Positions 46,707 to 55,505 are shown, counted from the stretch's first letter. The stretch is DNA of 64,000 nt from JAJEEA01 sp965243615 (GCA_965243615.1 CBDEVO010000003.1:2542001-2606000), one strand, 5' to 3'. A program made the numbers and translations. Notes: a model not told the origin generated them from the letters alone.

Positions 46707-47006
46707 TCAAGCCCGCGCCGCGGGCGGACGATAGGGCTCGACCCTGACGTCTCCCGCGCGCCGTCGGGTGCGTGCGATGTCGAAAGAGGCCTGCATGCGC
46801 ATGAGGGTGTCCATCTTCACGCCGAACGCCTTCTCGATGCGCAGCGCCATGTTTCCCGACAGGTCGGACCGACCGTTGACGAACGCCGACAGAGCGGGAC
46901 GGGAGACGCCGAGCACGCCCGCCGCGGCGGCGACCGACAGGCCCAGCGGTGCGATGATCTCCGTCTTCACGAATTCGCCGGGATGGGGCGGGTTCATCAT
47001 TCTCAT
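46707..47006 (-). CDS. higA: HigA-family antitoxin
   Basis: A 99-residue XRE-type antitoxin. NPPHPGEFVKTEIIAPLGLS is the HigA signature opening, and LGVSRPALSAFVNGRSDLSG with ALRIEKAFGVKMDTLMRMQ gives the helix-turn-helix and C-terminal helix. GAGGAG lies 7 bases before the ATG at 47006. It follows higB by 11 bases, the toxin-first order usual for this family. It should neutralise HigB and repress the operon. Confidence 0.9.
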   Translation of the reverse strand: MRMMNPPHPGEFVKTEIIAPLGLSVAAAAGVLGVSRPALSAFVNGRSDLSGNMALRIEKAFGVKMDTLMRMQASFDIARTRRRAGDVRVEPYRPPAARA

Positions 47007-47017
47007 CGTGCGGCTCC

Positions 47018-47302
47018 TCAGTGGTAGTCCTCCAGATCGACGTCGACGATCTCGTCTCCCTCGATCCGAAAGGTGAGTCTCCAGTTGCGCGTGACGTGGA
47101 GGCTCCAGACGCCTCGGCGATCACCGGCCAGGCGATGCGCCTTCCATATCGGAACCGCGTGCAGCTCGGCGGGTGTTGCGATGTCCTGCAGGAACGCCAG
47201 CATCTTGCGGACCTTGTCCACCGTGGCCGGCGGAACGGCCTTGGCGTCGTCTTGCAGGAACAGGCGACGGACGCCGCGGTGGAGGATGTTCCGGATCGTC
47301 AC
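47018..47302 (-). CDS. higB: HigB-family mRNA interferase toxin
   Basis: A 94-residue toxin starting at GTG 47302 (VTIRNILHRGVRRLFLQDD). The RelE/HigB fold shows in KVRKMLAFLQDIATPAELHA, WKAHRLAGDRRGVWSLHVTR and NWRLTFRIEGDEIVDVDLED. Such toxins cleave mRNA on the ribosome and are blocked by HigA. The catalytic positions (Lys, Arg, His region) are in place, so it may be active. A long open frame upstream to 47542 is read-through of a repeat and is not part of the gene. Confidence 0.85.
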   Translation of the reverse strand: MTIRNILHRGVRRLFLQDDAKAVPPATVDKVRKMLAFLQDIATPAELHAVPIWKAHRLAGDRRGVWSLHVTRNWRLTFRIEGDEIVDVDLEDYH

Positions 47303-47360
47303 CGAACGTAAAGCGTAGCATGACGGGCGACGGCTCGGCGGGGCGCCCGCGCCTCGGGAC

Positions 47361-47414
47361 GGTGCGGACTCCTGGTGCGTGGGTTGGACGGCGATCGGAG
47401 CGGTGGGCGACGAT
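47361..47414 (-). repeat. Intergenic hairpin repeat, copy D (inverted, partial)
   Basis: On the minus strand the order ATCGTCGCC, GCTCCGATCGCCGTCCAACC, then CCAGGAGTCCGCACCG matches copies A to C. The second hairpin arm is missing or diverged. It lies upstream of higB and of PQQ dehydrogenase 3. Confidence 0.6.
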
Positions 47415-47466
47415 TCGGGTCTGGATTCGTCCGGGCGGAGCGCTGGATCCCGTCTGGCGCGGCCCG

Positions 47467-47472
47467 TATAGT
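47467..47472 (+). promoter_or_regulatory. Candidate -10 element (TATAGT) for PQQ dehydrogenase 3
   Basis: TATAGT followed by GG, the same as upstream of PQQ dehydrogenase 2, lies 81 bases before the start at 47554. It stands in GC-rich DNA with no clear -35. Evidence is the recurrence only. Confidence 0.3.
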
Positions 47473-47553
47473 GGACCGATTCATCGTTGCGGCCCGTCCT
47501 GCGTGTCCGCGGCGATACCGGCGCGGTGGAGCGCGCCGGCAAGGAGGCACCAA

Positions 47554-49245
47554 ATGCGCATCGGATTCCGTCGTGGATGCCGCGTCTTCCCCGCCGTCGT
47601 CCCGGCCGTTGCGGCCGTCGTCCTGATCGCCGGTCCCGCCCCCACGGCGGCGCAGGATCGCGACTTTGCGCCCATCACCGACGCCATGCTCCAGGACCCC
47701 GACCCGGCCGACTGGCTGAACTGGCGCCGCACCCTCGACGGGTGGGGCTACAGCCCGCTGGACCAGATTGACCGCGGCAACGTCCACCGGCTGCAGCTCG
47801 CGTGGGCGTGGTCGATGCCGGCGGGCGTCAGCCAGCCGACGCCGCTCGTGTACGACGGGGTGATGTACCTCACCGGCGCCGCCAACATCGTGCAGGCGGT
47901 CGACGCCGCCACCGGCGACCGCATCTGGGAGTACCGGCACGACCTCAGCGCGATGGTCGAGACGGTGCTGAGCCCGCGCAGCCGGTCGATCGCGATCTAC
48001 GGCGACAAGGTGTACCTGAACGCGGCCGACGCCCACGTCGTCGCCCTCGACGCACGGACCGGCGAGGTGGCGTGGGACCACGAGGTGGCCGACAACGCCC
48101 TCGGCTATCGCTACACGAGCGGCCCCATCGTCGCCAACGGGAAGGTCGTGGCCGGCATGACCGGGTGCGAGCGCTTCAAGGAGGACGTGTGCTTCATCTC
48201 GGCCCACGACGCCGAGACGGGGGAGGAGCTGTGGCGGACGTCGACCATCGCGCGCCCCGGCGAGCCGGGCGGCGACACGTGGGGCGACCTGCCGCTGCTC
48301 TACCGCGCCGGGGCCGACTCGTGGATTCCCGGCAGCTTCGACCCCGAGAGCAACCTCACCTTCTGGTCGACGTCGCAGGCGAAGCCGTGGGCCAGCCTCA
48401 CCCGCGGCACCGACGGCGACGCGCTCTACAGCAACAGCGTGCTCGCCCTCGACGCCGACACCGGCGAGCTGTCGTGGTACTTCCAGTTCACGCCGGCCGA
48501 GACCCACGACCTCGACGACGTGTTCGAGAGCGTGCTCATCGACCACGACGGGCGCCGGTCGCTCTTCAAGATGGGGAAGCTCGGCATCCTGTGGGAGCTC
48601 GACCGCGACACCGGCGCGTTCGTCGCCGCCCACGATCTCGGCTACCAGGACGTGCTCGACGTCGACCCGGAGACGGGGAGGGCGGTCTACCGGCCCGAGA
48701 AGCTCCCGGTGAAGGACGTCGAGCTCGCGTTCTGCCCCGACTTCGGCGGCATCCGGAACTGGCGCGCGTCGGCCTATCACCCCGAGACGAAGGCGCTCTA
48801 CATCCCCATCCATCCGACCTGCGTCAGCGGCGCCTTCACCGAGATCGAGCTGGTGCCCGGCGCGCGGTATTACCAGAACACGGGCTGGCTGTCGCGCGGC
48901 AGCACCGTCCATCCCGACAGCGAGCCCTACCGGGGCCACCTCGTCGCGATGGAGATCGCGACTGGGCGCATCCTGTGGCGACACTCGATGATGACCCGCC
49001 CCGGGGGCGCCGCGCTGACGACGGCCGGCGGCCTCGTGGTCAGCGCCGACACCGACCGCAACTTCGCCGTCCACGACGTGGCGACCGGGGAAGTGCTGTT
49101 CCACACGCGCCTGCCCGGCTCGGTGTCGGGGTTCCCGATCACCTACGCGGTCGGGGGACGGCAGCACGTCGCGGTGCCGGTGGGCGGAGATCGGACCAAC
49201 GCCGTCTACGTCTTCGCGCTACCGCCGGAAGCGCCGGCCGACTGA
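47554..49245 (+). CDS. PQQ-dependent (quinoprotein) dehydrogenase, periplasmic, copy 3
   Basis: A 563-residue quinoprotein; AAGGAGG is 6 bases before ATG 47554. Signal peptide: VFPAVVPAVAAVVLIAGPAP, cleaved near TAAQ. TDAMLQDPDPADWLNWRRTL, DARTGEVAWDHEVAD, DAETGEELWRTSTIA, DADTGELSWYFQFT and DTDRNFAVHDVATG are propeller blades; GMTGCERFKEDVC is the cysteine pair; ETHDLDDVFESVLIDHDG is the catalytic region. No haem domain. It is nearly block-identical with copy 2. The secreted HPDLQGVW-family copy 3 starts 119 bases after its stop on the same strand, which suggests a common function of the two families. Confidence 0.9.
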   Translation: MRIGFRRGCRVFPAVVPAVAAVVLIAGPAPTAAQDRDFAPITDAMLQDPDPADWLNWRRTLDGWGYSPLDQIDRGNVHRLQLAWAWSMPAGVSQPTPLVYDGVMYLTGAANIVQAVDAATGDRIWEYRHDLSAMVETVLSPRSRSIAIYGDKVYLNAADAHVVALDARTGEVAWDHEVADNALGYRYTSGPIVANGKVVAGMTGCERFKEDVCFISAHDAETGEELWRTSTIARPGEPGGDTWGDLPLLYRAGADSWIPGSFDPESNLTFWSTSQAKPWASLTRGTDGDALYSNSVLALDADTGELSWYFQFTPAETHDLDDVFESVLIDHDGRRSLFKMGKLGILWELDRDTGAFVAAHDLGYQDVLDVDPETGRAVYRPEKLPVKDVELAFCPDFGGIRNWRASAYHPETKALYIPIHPTCVSGAFTEIELVPGARYYQNTGWLSRGSTVHPDSEPYRGHLVAMEIATGRILWRHSMMTRPGGAALTTAGGLVVSADTDRNFAVHDVATGEVLFHTRLPGSVSGFPITYAVGGRQHVAVPVGGDRTNAVYVFALPPEAPAD

Positions 49246-49364
49246 GCGGACCGGGTCGCGGAAACGAGGTTGCCCCGCATCCGCGATAGACTGTCGGGGA
49301 GGCCCGGAGGGTCCGGGGCGCGCTTCGTGGAGCGCGCGTGGCGCGGTCCTGATTGGAGGCAACG

Positions 49365-50471
49365 ATGTCGGGCAGAACAACGGCCATGATGCTGCGGGGA
49401 CTCTGCTGTGGGCTCCTCGCCCTGGCGTTTACGGCGACTGTCGCCTTCGCGCAATCGAGTCAGGACATACCGCGCCGGCCCGACGGCCGGCCCGACCTGT
49501 CGGGCACCTACGACATCGCCACCCTGACGCCGCTGCAGCGCCCGGCGGAGTACGGCGAAAAGCTGACCCTGACCGAGGAGGAGGCGGCCGCGCTCGCGGC
49601 CGGCGGCCAGTCCCTCGAGCGCATCTTCAACATCCCCGACGAGCGGAACGTGGAGGCCGAGGCCCCGCGCGAGGCGCCCCCGGTGGGCGGCGACGGCTCC
49701 ACCGGCGCGGCCGGCAACGTGGGCGGCTACAACTCGTTCTGGATGGACCGCGGCGCCGCCGGGTTCCGGATCGACGGCGAGTGGCGCACGTCGATCATCA
49801 CCGACCCGCCCAACGGCCGCCAGCCCCCGATGACCCCCGAGGCGCAGGCCGCCCGCGCCGCCTTCGCGGCTGCCTTCGGCCGGCCGAACACGGGGACCGC
49901 GTGGTGGCTCGAGGACGATCTCGAAGCCCCCGGCCCCTACGACAATCCCGAGCAGCGCCCCCTCGCCGAGCGCTGCCTGCTCGGGTTCGGCTCGACGGCG
50001 GGGCCGCCGATGCTGCCGGTGCTCTACAACAACCTGAAGCGCATCGTGCAGACCGACGACACCGTCCTGATCCTGGTCGAGATGGTGCACGACGCGCGCG
50101 TGGTGCGCATGAACCAGGAGCACGCCCCGCCCGAGATCCGGAGCTGGCTCGGCGATTCGGTCGGCCGCTGGGAGGGGGACACCCTCGTCGTCGACACCAC
50201 CAATTTCAGCGACCGCCCCGCCCTCGGCGGCGCGTCGCGGAACCTGCACGTGGTCGAGCGGTTCAGCCGCATCGACGCCGACACCCTGCTGTACCAGTTC
50301 ACCGTCGACGACCCCACGGTGTGGACCGCGCCCTGGAGCGGCGAGTACGTGTGGCCCGCGAGCGGGGACCGGGTCTACGAGTACGCCTGCCACGAGGCGA
50401 ACTACTCGTTCGGCGGCATCCTGCGCGGCGCCCGGATCCTCGAGGAGGACGCGCGCGCGGCCGCCCGGTGA
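49365..50471 (+). CDS. Secreted protein of the HPDLQGVW family, copy 3 (function unknown)
   Basis: A 368-residue exported protein; GGAGGC precedes ATG 49365. Signal: LRGLCCGLLALAFTATVAFA. The opening reads RPDGRPDLSGTYDIATLTPL, diverged from the other copies (RPDLSGTYD for HPDLQGVW). Shared blocks are LTEEEAAALAAG, AERCLLGFGSTAGPPMLPVL, YNNLKRIVQTDDTVLILVEM, WEGDTLVVDTTNFSDR and YEYACHEANYSFGGILRGAR. It directly follows PQQ dehydrogenase 3. No catalytic residues can be named; an accessory role in oxidation of a substrate is a guess. Confidence 0.8.
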   Translation: MSGRTTAMMLRGLCCGLLALAFTATVAFAQSSQDIPRRPDGRPDLSGTYDIATLTPLQRPAEYGEKLTLTEEEAAALAAGGQSLERIFNIPDERNVEAEAPREAPPVGGDGSTGAAGNVGGYNSFWMDRGAAGFRIDGEWRTSIITDPPNGRQPPMTPEAQAARAAFAAAFGRPNTGTAWWLEDDLEAPGPYDNPEQRPLAERCLLGFGSTAGPPMLPVLYNNLKRIVQTDDTVLILVEMVHDARVVRMNQEHAPPEIRSWLGDSVGRWEGDTLVVDTTNFSDRPALGGASRNLHVVERFSRIDADTLLYQFTVDDPTVWTAPWSGEYVWPASGDRVYEYACHEANYSFGGILRGARILEEDARAAAR

Positions 50472-50505
50472 CGGTTCGCGTCGCATACACGGGCAGACTT
50501 CCGGC

Positions 50506-51936
50506 GTGACCTTCGAGGGCTACGCGACGGGCGGTTTCTACGACGAGCTGTTCAACGCCGACGGCACGCCGAGGCCCGAGGCCCGCCCGCTCGTCGATCG
50601 CATCGAGGGCCTCGCCGACGGCGAGCTGCTGCGCAGCCAGCAGGCGGCCACGCGCGCCCTCCTGCGGATGGGGATTACGTTCAACGTCTACCACGACGGG
50701 CACGGCACCGAGCGCATCTTCCCTTTCGACGTCGTTCCCCGCATCGTCTCCCGGGGCGCCTGGCACGAGATCGAGCGGGGCCTTGCGCAGCGCATCACCG
50801 CCCTGAACCACTTCATCGACGACGTCTATCACGACCGGCGCATCGTGGCCGACGGGGTGGTGCCGGCGGAGGTGGTGGAGAGCTCCGAGGGGTACCGCCG
50901 CGAATGCATGCGCCTCGACCCGCCGGGCGGCGTCTGGTGCCACATCACCGGCACCGACCTCGTCCGCGACGGCGACGGCACCATCTACGTGCTCGAGGAC
51001 AACCTGCGCTGCCCGTCCGGCGTCTCCTACGTGCTGGAGAACCGCGCGGTCATGAAGCAGACGTTCTCGAAGGTCTTCGAGGGCCTCGCGGTGCGCCCGG
51101 TCAGCGACTATCCGAGCCGGCTTCTCGGCACCCTCGAGGGGGTGGCGCCCCCCGGCGCGGGCCGCCCGAGCGTGGCGGTGCTCACCCCGGGCGTCTACAA
51201 CAGCGCCTACTTCGAGCACTCGTTCCTCGCGCAGCAGATGGGGGTCGAGCTCGTCGAGGGGCGTGATCTCGTCGTGAACGACGGGGCCCTCTTCATGCGC
51301 ACGACGCGCGGTCTCGAGCGGGTCGACGTGCTCTACCGGCGCATCGACGACGATTTTCTCGACCCCGACTGCTTCCGGCCCGACTCCGTGCTCGGGGTGC
51401 CGGGCCTGATGGACGCCTACCGCAGGGGGCGGCTCACGGTGGTGAACGCGCCGGGGACGGGGGTGGCCGACGACAAGGTCGTCTACGCCTACGTGCCGCA
51501 GATGATCCGCTACTACCTCGGCGAGGACGCGATACTGCCCAACGTCCCGACCTTTCTGTGCTGGCGCGATGGCGACCGGGCCTACGTGCTCGACCATCTG
51601 GACGAGCTGGTCGTGAAGCCCGCCAACGAGTCGGGCGGCTACGGCATGCTCATCGGCCCGCGGTCGACGGCGGCCGAGCGTTCCGAGTTCGCCGGCCGCA
51701 TCGCCGCCGCCCCCCGCAACTACATCGCGCAGCCGACCCTGGCCCTCTCGCGAGTGCCCACCCTGGTCGACGACCACTTCGAGGGTCGTCACGTCGACCT
51801 GCGCCCCTACATCCTGCTGGGGAGCAGTCCCTTCGTCCTGCCCGGCGGGCTGACCCGCGTGGCCCTGACGAAGGGCTCGCTGGTCGTGAACTCGTCGCAG
51901 GGCGGCGGCAGCAAGGACACCTGGGTCCTGGGATAG
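50506..51936 (+). CDS. Circularly permuted ATP-grasp protein (type 2)
   Basis: A 476-residue protein starting at GTG 50506. It shows the family's hallmarks: YDELFNADGTPRPEARPLVD, GITFNVYHDGHGTERIFPFD, VPRIVSRGAWHEIERGLAQR, YVLEDNLRCPSGVSYVLENR, RTTRGLERVDVLYRRIDDDF, KPANESGGYGMLIGP and the C-terminal SSQGGGSKDTWVLG. The Lys and Asp/Glu positions of an ATP-grasp ligase are present. Members are thought to form peptide-like bonds in a pathway shared with alpha-E and transglutaminase-like proteins; the product is unknown. The next gene is exactly that alpha-E partner, 13 bases away. Confidence 0.9.
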   Translation: MTFEGYATGGFYDELFNADGTPRPEARPLVDRIEGLADGELLRSQQAATRALLRMGITFNVYHDGHGTERIFPFDVVPRIVSRGAWHEIERGLAQRITALNHFIDDVYHDRRIVADGVVPAEVVESSEGYRRECMRLDPPGGVWCHITGTDLVRDGDGTIYVLEDNLRCPSGVSYVLENRAVMKQTFSKVFEGLAVRPVSDYPSRLLGTLEGVAPPGAGRPSVAVLTPGVYNSAYFEHSFLAQQMGVELVEGRDLVVNDGALFMRTTRGLERVDVLYRRIDDDFLDPDCFRPDSVLGVPGLMDAYRRGRLTVVNAPGTGVADDKVVYAYVPQMIRYYLGEDAILPNVPTFLCWRDGDRAYVLDHLDELVVKPANESGGYGMLIGPRSTAAERSEFAGRIAAAPRNYIAQPTLALSRVPTLVDDHFEGRHVDLRPYILLGSSPFVLPGGLTRVALTKGSLVVNSSQGGGSKDTWVLG

Positions 51937-51949
51937 GCGAGCCGGCCCC

Positions 51950-52894
51950 ATGCTCAGCCGCACCGCCGAGTCGGTCTACTGGATGAGCCGCTATCTCGAG
52001 CGCGCGGCCAACGTCGCCCGCGTGGTCGGGGTGAACCTCAACCTCGAGATCGACCTGTCCGGCCTCGCCGAGGAGCAGTGGTTCCCGATGGTGCAGGTCG
52101 GCGGCGACGAGGCCGCGTTCGCCGAGCACTACGCGGCGCCGACCCGGTCGAACGTCATCGAGTTCCTGACCATCGACCGGGCCAACCCGAACTCCATCGC
52201 GTCCTGCGTCGCGGCCGCCCGCGAGAACGCACGGACGGTGCGCGAGATCATCTCCTCGGAGGTCTGGCAGGAGATCAACGAGTTCTATCTCGACGCCACC
52301 GCTCCCGAGGCGAGGCAGTTCGCGCTGCACGACGCGGTTCGTTTCTTCGGGTCGGTGACGCGGGCCTGCCACGTCATCAGCGGCACGAAGAGCGAGACGA
52401 TGGAGCACGGCGAGGCCTGGAACTTCAGCCGGCTCGGCCGCTTCATCGAGCGCGCCGACCAGACCAGCCGCATCCTCGACGTCAAGTACTTCCTGCTGCT
52501 GCCGTCGGCCGCTGACGTCGGCCGGCCCGTCGACGATCTGCAGTGGAGCGCCCTGCTGCGCTCGGCCAGCGGTTTCGAGGCCTATCGCCGCACCTGGGGG
52601 CTTGTGTCGTCCGAGTCGGTGGCGGCGTTCCTGCTCTTCGATCGGGCGTTCCCGCGCTCGGTGGGCTATTGTGTGGCCCAGGCGGAGGTGTCGCTGCACG
52701 GGATCACCGGCACCCCCATGCGCCGCTTCGCGAACCGGGCCGAGCAACTGCTGGGTCGGCTGGCGTCGGAGCTCGACTACACCGACGCCGGCGAGGTGGT
52801 TGCCGGGGGGCTCCACGAGTTCATCGACGGTCTGCAGGACCGTCTCAACCAGGTCGGCGACACGATAACCGCGACGTTCTTCCGGCAGGGGTAG
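51950..52894 (+). CDS. Alpha-E domain protein (DUF403)
   Basis: A 314-residue all-helical protein with the diagnostic start LSRTAESVYWMSRYLERAAN. Others are ENARTVREIISSEVWQEINE, FNFSRLGRFIERADQTSRIL, SFEAYRRTWG-like and FDRAFPRSVGYCVAQAE. It always pairs with the circularly permuted ATP-grasp gene and often with a transglutaminase-like protease; no such protease is next here. The pair may make an unusual peptide or modify a protein. Confidence 0.9.
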   Translation: MLSRTAESVYWMSRYLERAANVARVVGVNLNLEIDLSGLAEEQWFPMVQVGGDEAAFAEHYAAPTRSNVIEFLTIDRANPNSIASCVAAARENARTVREIISSEVWQEINEFYLDATAPEARQFALHDAVRFFGSVTRACHVISGTKSETMEHGEAWNFSRLGRFIERADQTSRILDVKYFLLLPSAADVGRPVDDLQWSALLRSASGFEAYRRTWGLVSSESVAAFLLFDRAFPRSVGYCVAQAEVSLHGITGTPMRRFANRAEQLLGRLASELDYTDAGEVVAGGLHEFIDGLQDRLNQVGDTITATFFRQG

Positions 52895-52900
52895 GACGCA

Positions 52901-53806
52901 GTGACACCAGGACTTCGGGCGCGGGTCGTGCTGGCCTGCCTGGGACTCGCGGGCGGTGCCCTCGCCACGCCGGCGTCCGCTGGCGCGCAGGACGCGGCCC
53001 GGGACGCGCAGTTGGCCGTCCGGGTCAAGACCGCCCTGGTCAACGACGTCGAGCTGGGCACGATGCCGATCGACGTCGTGGCGCGCGCCGGCGAGGTGAC
53101 CCTGCGGGGCGCCGTGGGCTCCGCCGCCGATGCTGAGCGCGCGGTGGCCCTGGCCCGAGGCGTCGACGGGGTGGCGAGCGTCCGCGCCGAGCTCGACGTC
53201 GTCGCCGGGGGTCCGCCGCCTCGCGAGCGCCCGAGGACCACCCTGCCCGCGCTGGCGCCACCGCCGAGCGGCGACCCGGTGCGGCTGATCGGGATCGGGG
53301 TGTCGGGAACCACCATGTTTCCGGCCCGTGGGGACCTCGACCGGTCCATCGGGGTCGGCGCCATGCTGCGGCTCCGGCCGCGGGCGGGTCTGGCGCCGGT
53401 GTTCGCCTTCAGTTGGCGGAACACGCGGTTCGCGGACGACTCGGGGGTTGCGCCGGGAACCGGCCTGAGCGTGCGCCCGGTGATGGGCGGCGTCGAGTAC
53501 CGGGTGGGGGACCGGCGCGTCAGCGCCGGCGCGTCGTTCGTCGCCGGCTATGCGTTCAACGGATTGAGGGTGGACCGGGAGCACGCCGGGCCCGAGTGGG
53601 CGGTCGAGGTGGGGAACAGCTTCGTCTGGCGGGCCGGCGGGTCGCTGTGGGTCGACGTCACGCCTCGCCTCGGCGTCAACCTGTTCGGCGGCTATCTCGT
53701 CACCCGCCCCGAGCTGGCGGTGCTCAGTGGCGGATCGGTGGCGACGCGCCGGGTGAACGCCGACACCGCCATCGTCAGCCTGGGCCTGGCCTGGTGGGTC
53801 TTCTGA
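52901..53806 (+). CDS. BON-domain outer-membrane-type protein
   Basis: A 301-residue exported protein starting at GTG 52901, 6 bases after the alpha-E stop. Signal: VVLACLGLAGGALATPASAG. Residues 30-105 form a BON domain (DAQLAVRVKTALVNDVELGT, IDVVARAGEVTLRGAVGSAA, AVALARGVDGVASVRAELDV). After a Pro-rich linker, residues 125-300 alternate short beta strands (GAMLRLRPRAGLAPVFAFSW, GVEYRVGDRRVSAGASFVAG, RLGVNLFGGYLVTRPELAVL) ending in LGLAWWVF with a terminal aromatic, typical of outer-membrane barrels. BON binds phospholipid, which fits the mlaEFD genes that follow with a one-base overlap. Confidence 0.75.
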   Translation: MTPGLRARVVLACLGLAGGALATPASAGAQDAARDAQLAVRVKTALVNDVELGTMPIDVVARAGEVTLRGAVGSAADAERAVALARGVDGVASVRAELDVVAGGPPPRERPRTTLPALAPPPSGDPVRLIGIGVSGTTMFPARGDLDRSIGVGAMLRLRPRAGLAPVFAFSWRNTRFADDSGVAPGTGLSVRPVMGGVEYRVGDRRVSAGASFVAGYAFNGLRVDREHAGPEWAVEVGNSFVWRAGGSLWVDVTPRLGVNLFGGYLVTRPELAVLSGGSVATRRVNADTAIVSLGLAWWVF

Positions 53807-54591
53807 TGGCCGACTTCCTCGACCGCTACGTGGTGGCGCCGCTGGCGCGGGCCGGCGACGCCGTGCTCTTCTCGGCCCGGGCGGTGCGCGAGGCCTTCCG
53901 GCCGCCGTTCGAGCTGAAGGAGACGGCGCGCCAGCTCTACGAGATCGGCTGGCTGTCGGTGCCCCTCATCGCCGCCGCGGGCTTCGCGGTGGGCATCGTC
54001 CTCTCCATGCACACCCGCGCCTCGCTCCAGCGCTTCGGGGCCGAGGCCCTGATTCCCGCCGCCCTGACCCTGGCCCTCGTACGCGAGACCGGCCCCCTCG
54101 TGGTCGGCCTGCTCGTCTCGGGTCGGGTGGGCGCGGGGGTCGGGGCCGAGCTGGGGGCGATGAAGGTGACCGAGCAGGTCGACGCCCTCGAGGCCGTCGC
54201 CGTCGACTCGTTCAAGTTCCTCGTGGTCACCCGCATGGTCGCCTGCGTGGTGGCGATGCCCATCCTGACGACGGTGATGAACTTCACCGGCATTGTCGGC
54301 GGGTGGGTGGCCGAGGCCGCCATCTCCGGCATGGCGTTCCGGACCTACTTCGAAGCCGCGTTCTCCATCGTGCAGTTCACCGACTACCTGCCCGGCACCC
54401 TGAAGACGATGGTGTTCGGCTTCATCATCGCGATGACCGCCTCCTACATCGGCATGCACACCTCGCACGGCACCCAGGGGGTGGGCCGGTCGGCGACGCG
54501 CAGCGTGGTGCTGGCCTCGATGCTGATGATCGCGGCCAACGTGGTGCTGGTGCGCCTGATCTTCTTCCTGTTCCCGGAGACGGCGGAATGA
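53806..54591 (+). CDS. mlaE: MlaE-type phospholipid ABC permease
   Basis: A 261-residue membrane protein; its ATG overlaps the previous stop as TGATG. Family motifs: PPFELKETARQLYEIGWLSV, VPLIAAAGFAVGIVLSMHTR, LRETGP-like LVRETGPLVVGLLVSGRVGA, GAELGAMKVTEQVDALEAVA and SYIGMHTSHGTQGVGRSATR. It forms the inner-membrane core of an Mla/Yrb-type lipid transporter with MlaF and MlaD. The stop overlaps the start of an 18-codon minicistron. Confidence 0.92.
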   Translation: MADFLDRYVVAPLARAGDAVLFSARAVREAFRPPFELKETARQLYEIGWLSVPLIAAAGFAVGIVLSMHTRASLQRFGAEALIPAALTLALVRETGPLVVGLLVSGRVGAGVGAELGAMKVTEQVDALEAVAVDSFKFLVVTRMVACVVAMPILTTVMNFTGIVGGWVAEAAISGMAFRTYFEAAFSIVQFTDYLPGTLKTMVFGFIIAMTASYIGMHTSHGTQGVGRSATRSVVLASMLMIAANVVLVRLIFFLFPETAE

Positions 54592-54644
54592 CCGGCGGCG
54601 ACGTTCGGGTCGGCCCCTGCGGGTTCCCGGAGACCGGCGAATGA
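54588..54644 (+). CDS. 18-codon minicistron linking mlaE and mlaF by double ATGA overlaps
   Basis: ATG at 54588 overlaps the mlaE stop (ATGA), the frame reads MTGGDVRVGPCGFPETGE, and its TGA overlaps the mlaF ATG at 54641 in the same way. The sequence around both junctions (CCCGGAGACGGCGGAATGAC and CCCGGAGACCGGCGAATGAC) is duplicated, so the minicistron arose by a 50-odd base duplication of the junction. It probably keeps translation coupled; the peptide itself is unlikely to matter. Confidence 0.5.
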   Translation: MTGGDVRVGPCGFPETGE

Positions 54645-55390
54645 CCGGCGACGGGGCGCCGATCCGCCTCGACCACGTGTCGAAGCGCTTCGGGCGCTTC
54701 ACCGTGCTCGACGACGTCTGCCTGGAGATGCCGCGGGGCCGGGCCACCGTGGTCCTGGGTCGCAGCGGTACCGGCAAGAGCGTCATGCTCCGGCACATCG
54801 TCGGGCTGCTCGCCCCCGACTCGGGGCGGGTGCTGGTGCAGGGGCAGGACCTCACCCGGCTGTCGGCCGCGGCCGTCGCGGCGGTGCGGCAGCAGGTCGG
54901 GTTCCTGTTCCAGAACGCCGCCCTCTTCGATTCGCTGACGGTGGGCGACAACGTCGCCTTCCCCCTGCGCCGGCACACCCGTCTGCCCGACGGCGAGATC
55001 CGCGCCCGGGCCGAGGCGACGCTGGGGCTGGTGGGCCTCGCCCGCGACTACGACAAGATGCCCGCGGACCTGTCGGGGGGCATGCGCAAGCGGGCGGGGC
55101 TGGCCCGGGCGATGGTTCTCAAGCCGTCGATCCTGCTCGTCGACGAGCCGAGCGCGGGGCTCGACCCGGTCACCTCGGGGGAGATCGACGACTTGCTGGT
55201 GCGCGTCAAGCAGGAGTTCGGCACGACCCTGGTCATCGTGACCCACAACATCCCGAGCGCGCGGCGCATCGGCGACACGCTGGTGTTCCTGCACCAGGGG
55301 AAGGTGCTGGAGCGGGGGTCGGCCGAGCAGCTCGAGCGGAGCCCGCACGCCATCGTGCGGCAGTTCCTGGCGTCGGAGTCGGGCGGATGA
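54641..55390 (+). CDS. mlaF: MlaF-type ABC ATPase
   Basis: A 249-residue ATPase with Walker A GRSGTGKSVMLRHIVGL, Q-loop QQVGFLFQNAALFDSLTV, signature LSGGMRKRAGLARAMVL, Walker B ILLVDEPSAGLDP and switch VTHN, all intact. The sequence RLSAAAVAAVRQQVGFLFQN matches the MlaF/Mkl group. It powers lipid movement with MlaE. It ends 115 bases before mlaD, a gap that contains a hairpin. Confidence 0.93.
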   Translation: MTGDGAPIRLDHVSKRFGRFTVLDDVCLEMPRGRATVVLGRSGTGKSVMLRHIVGLLAPDSGRVLVQGQDLTRLSAAAVAAVRQQVGFLFQNAALFDSLTVGDNVAFPLRRHTRLPDGEIRARAEATLGLVGLARDYDKMPADLSGGMRKRAGLARAMVLKPSILLVDEPSAGLDPVTSGEIDDLLVRVKQEFGTTLVIVTHNIPSARRIGDTLVFLHQGKVLERGSAEQLERSPHAIVRQFLASESGG

Positions 55391-55395
55391 CGGGA

Positions 55396-55422
55396 GACCG
55401 TCACCGGTGGCGGTGACGGGTC
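55396..55422 (+). other. Hairpin between mlaF and mlaD
   Basis: GACCGTCACC and GGTGACGGGTC form a stem with one bulged base around GGTGGC, starting 6 bases after the mlaF stop. No T-run follows. It may lower or protect transcript between the two genes. Confidence 0.35.
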
Positions 55423-55505
55423 GACGACGGCCCGCGGCGGAATCGCGCGACGCAGCGGTCGCATGCAGCGCGCCTTCCGCCGCCGGCTGACGAGGGAGGT
55501 TGCGC

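Noticed and set aside
47303..47542. Extension of higB upstream to 47542
   Set aside because: The extra residues are translated from hairpin repeat copy D and non-coding DNA; HigB family length fits the GTG at 47302.
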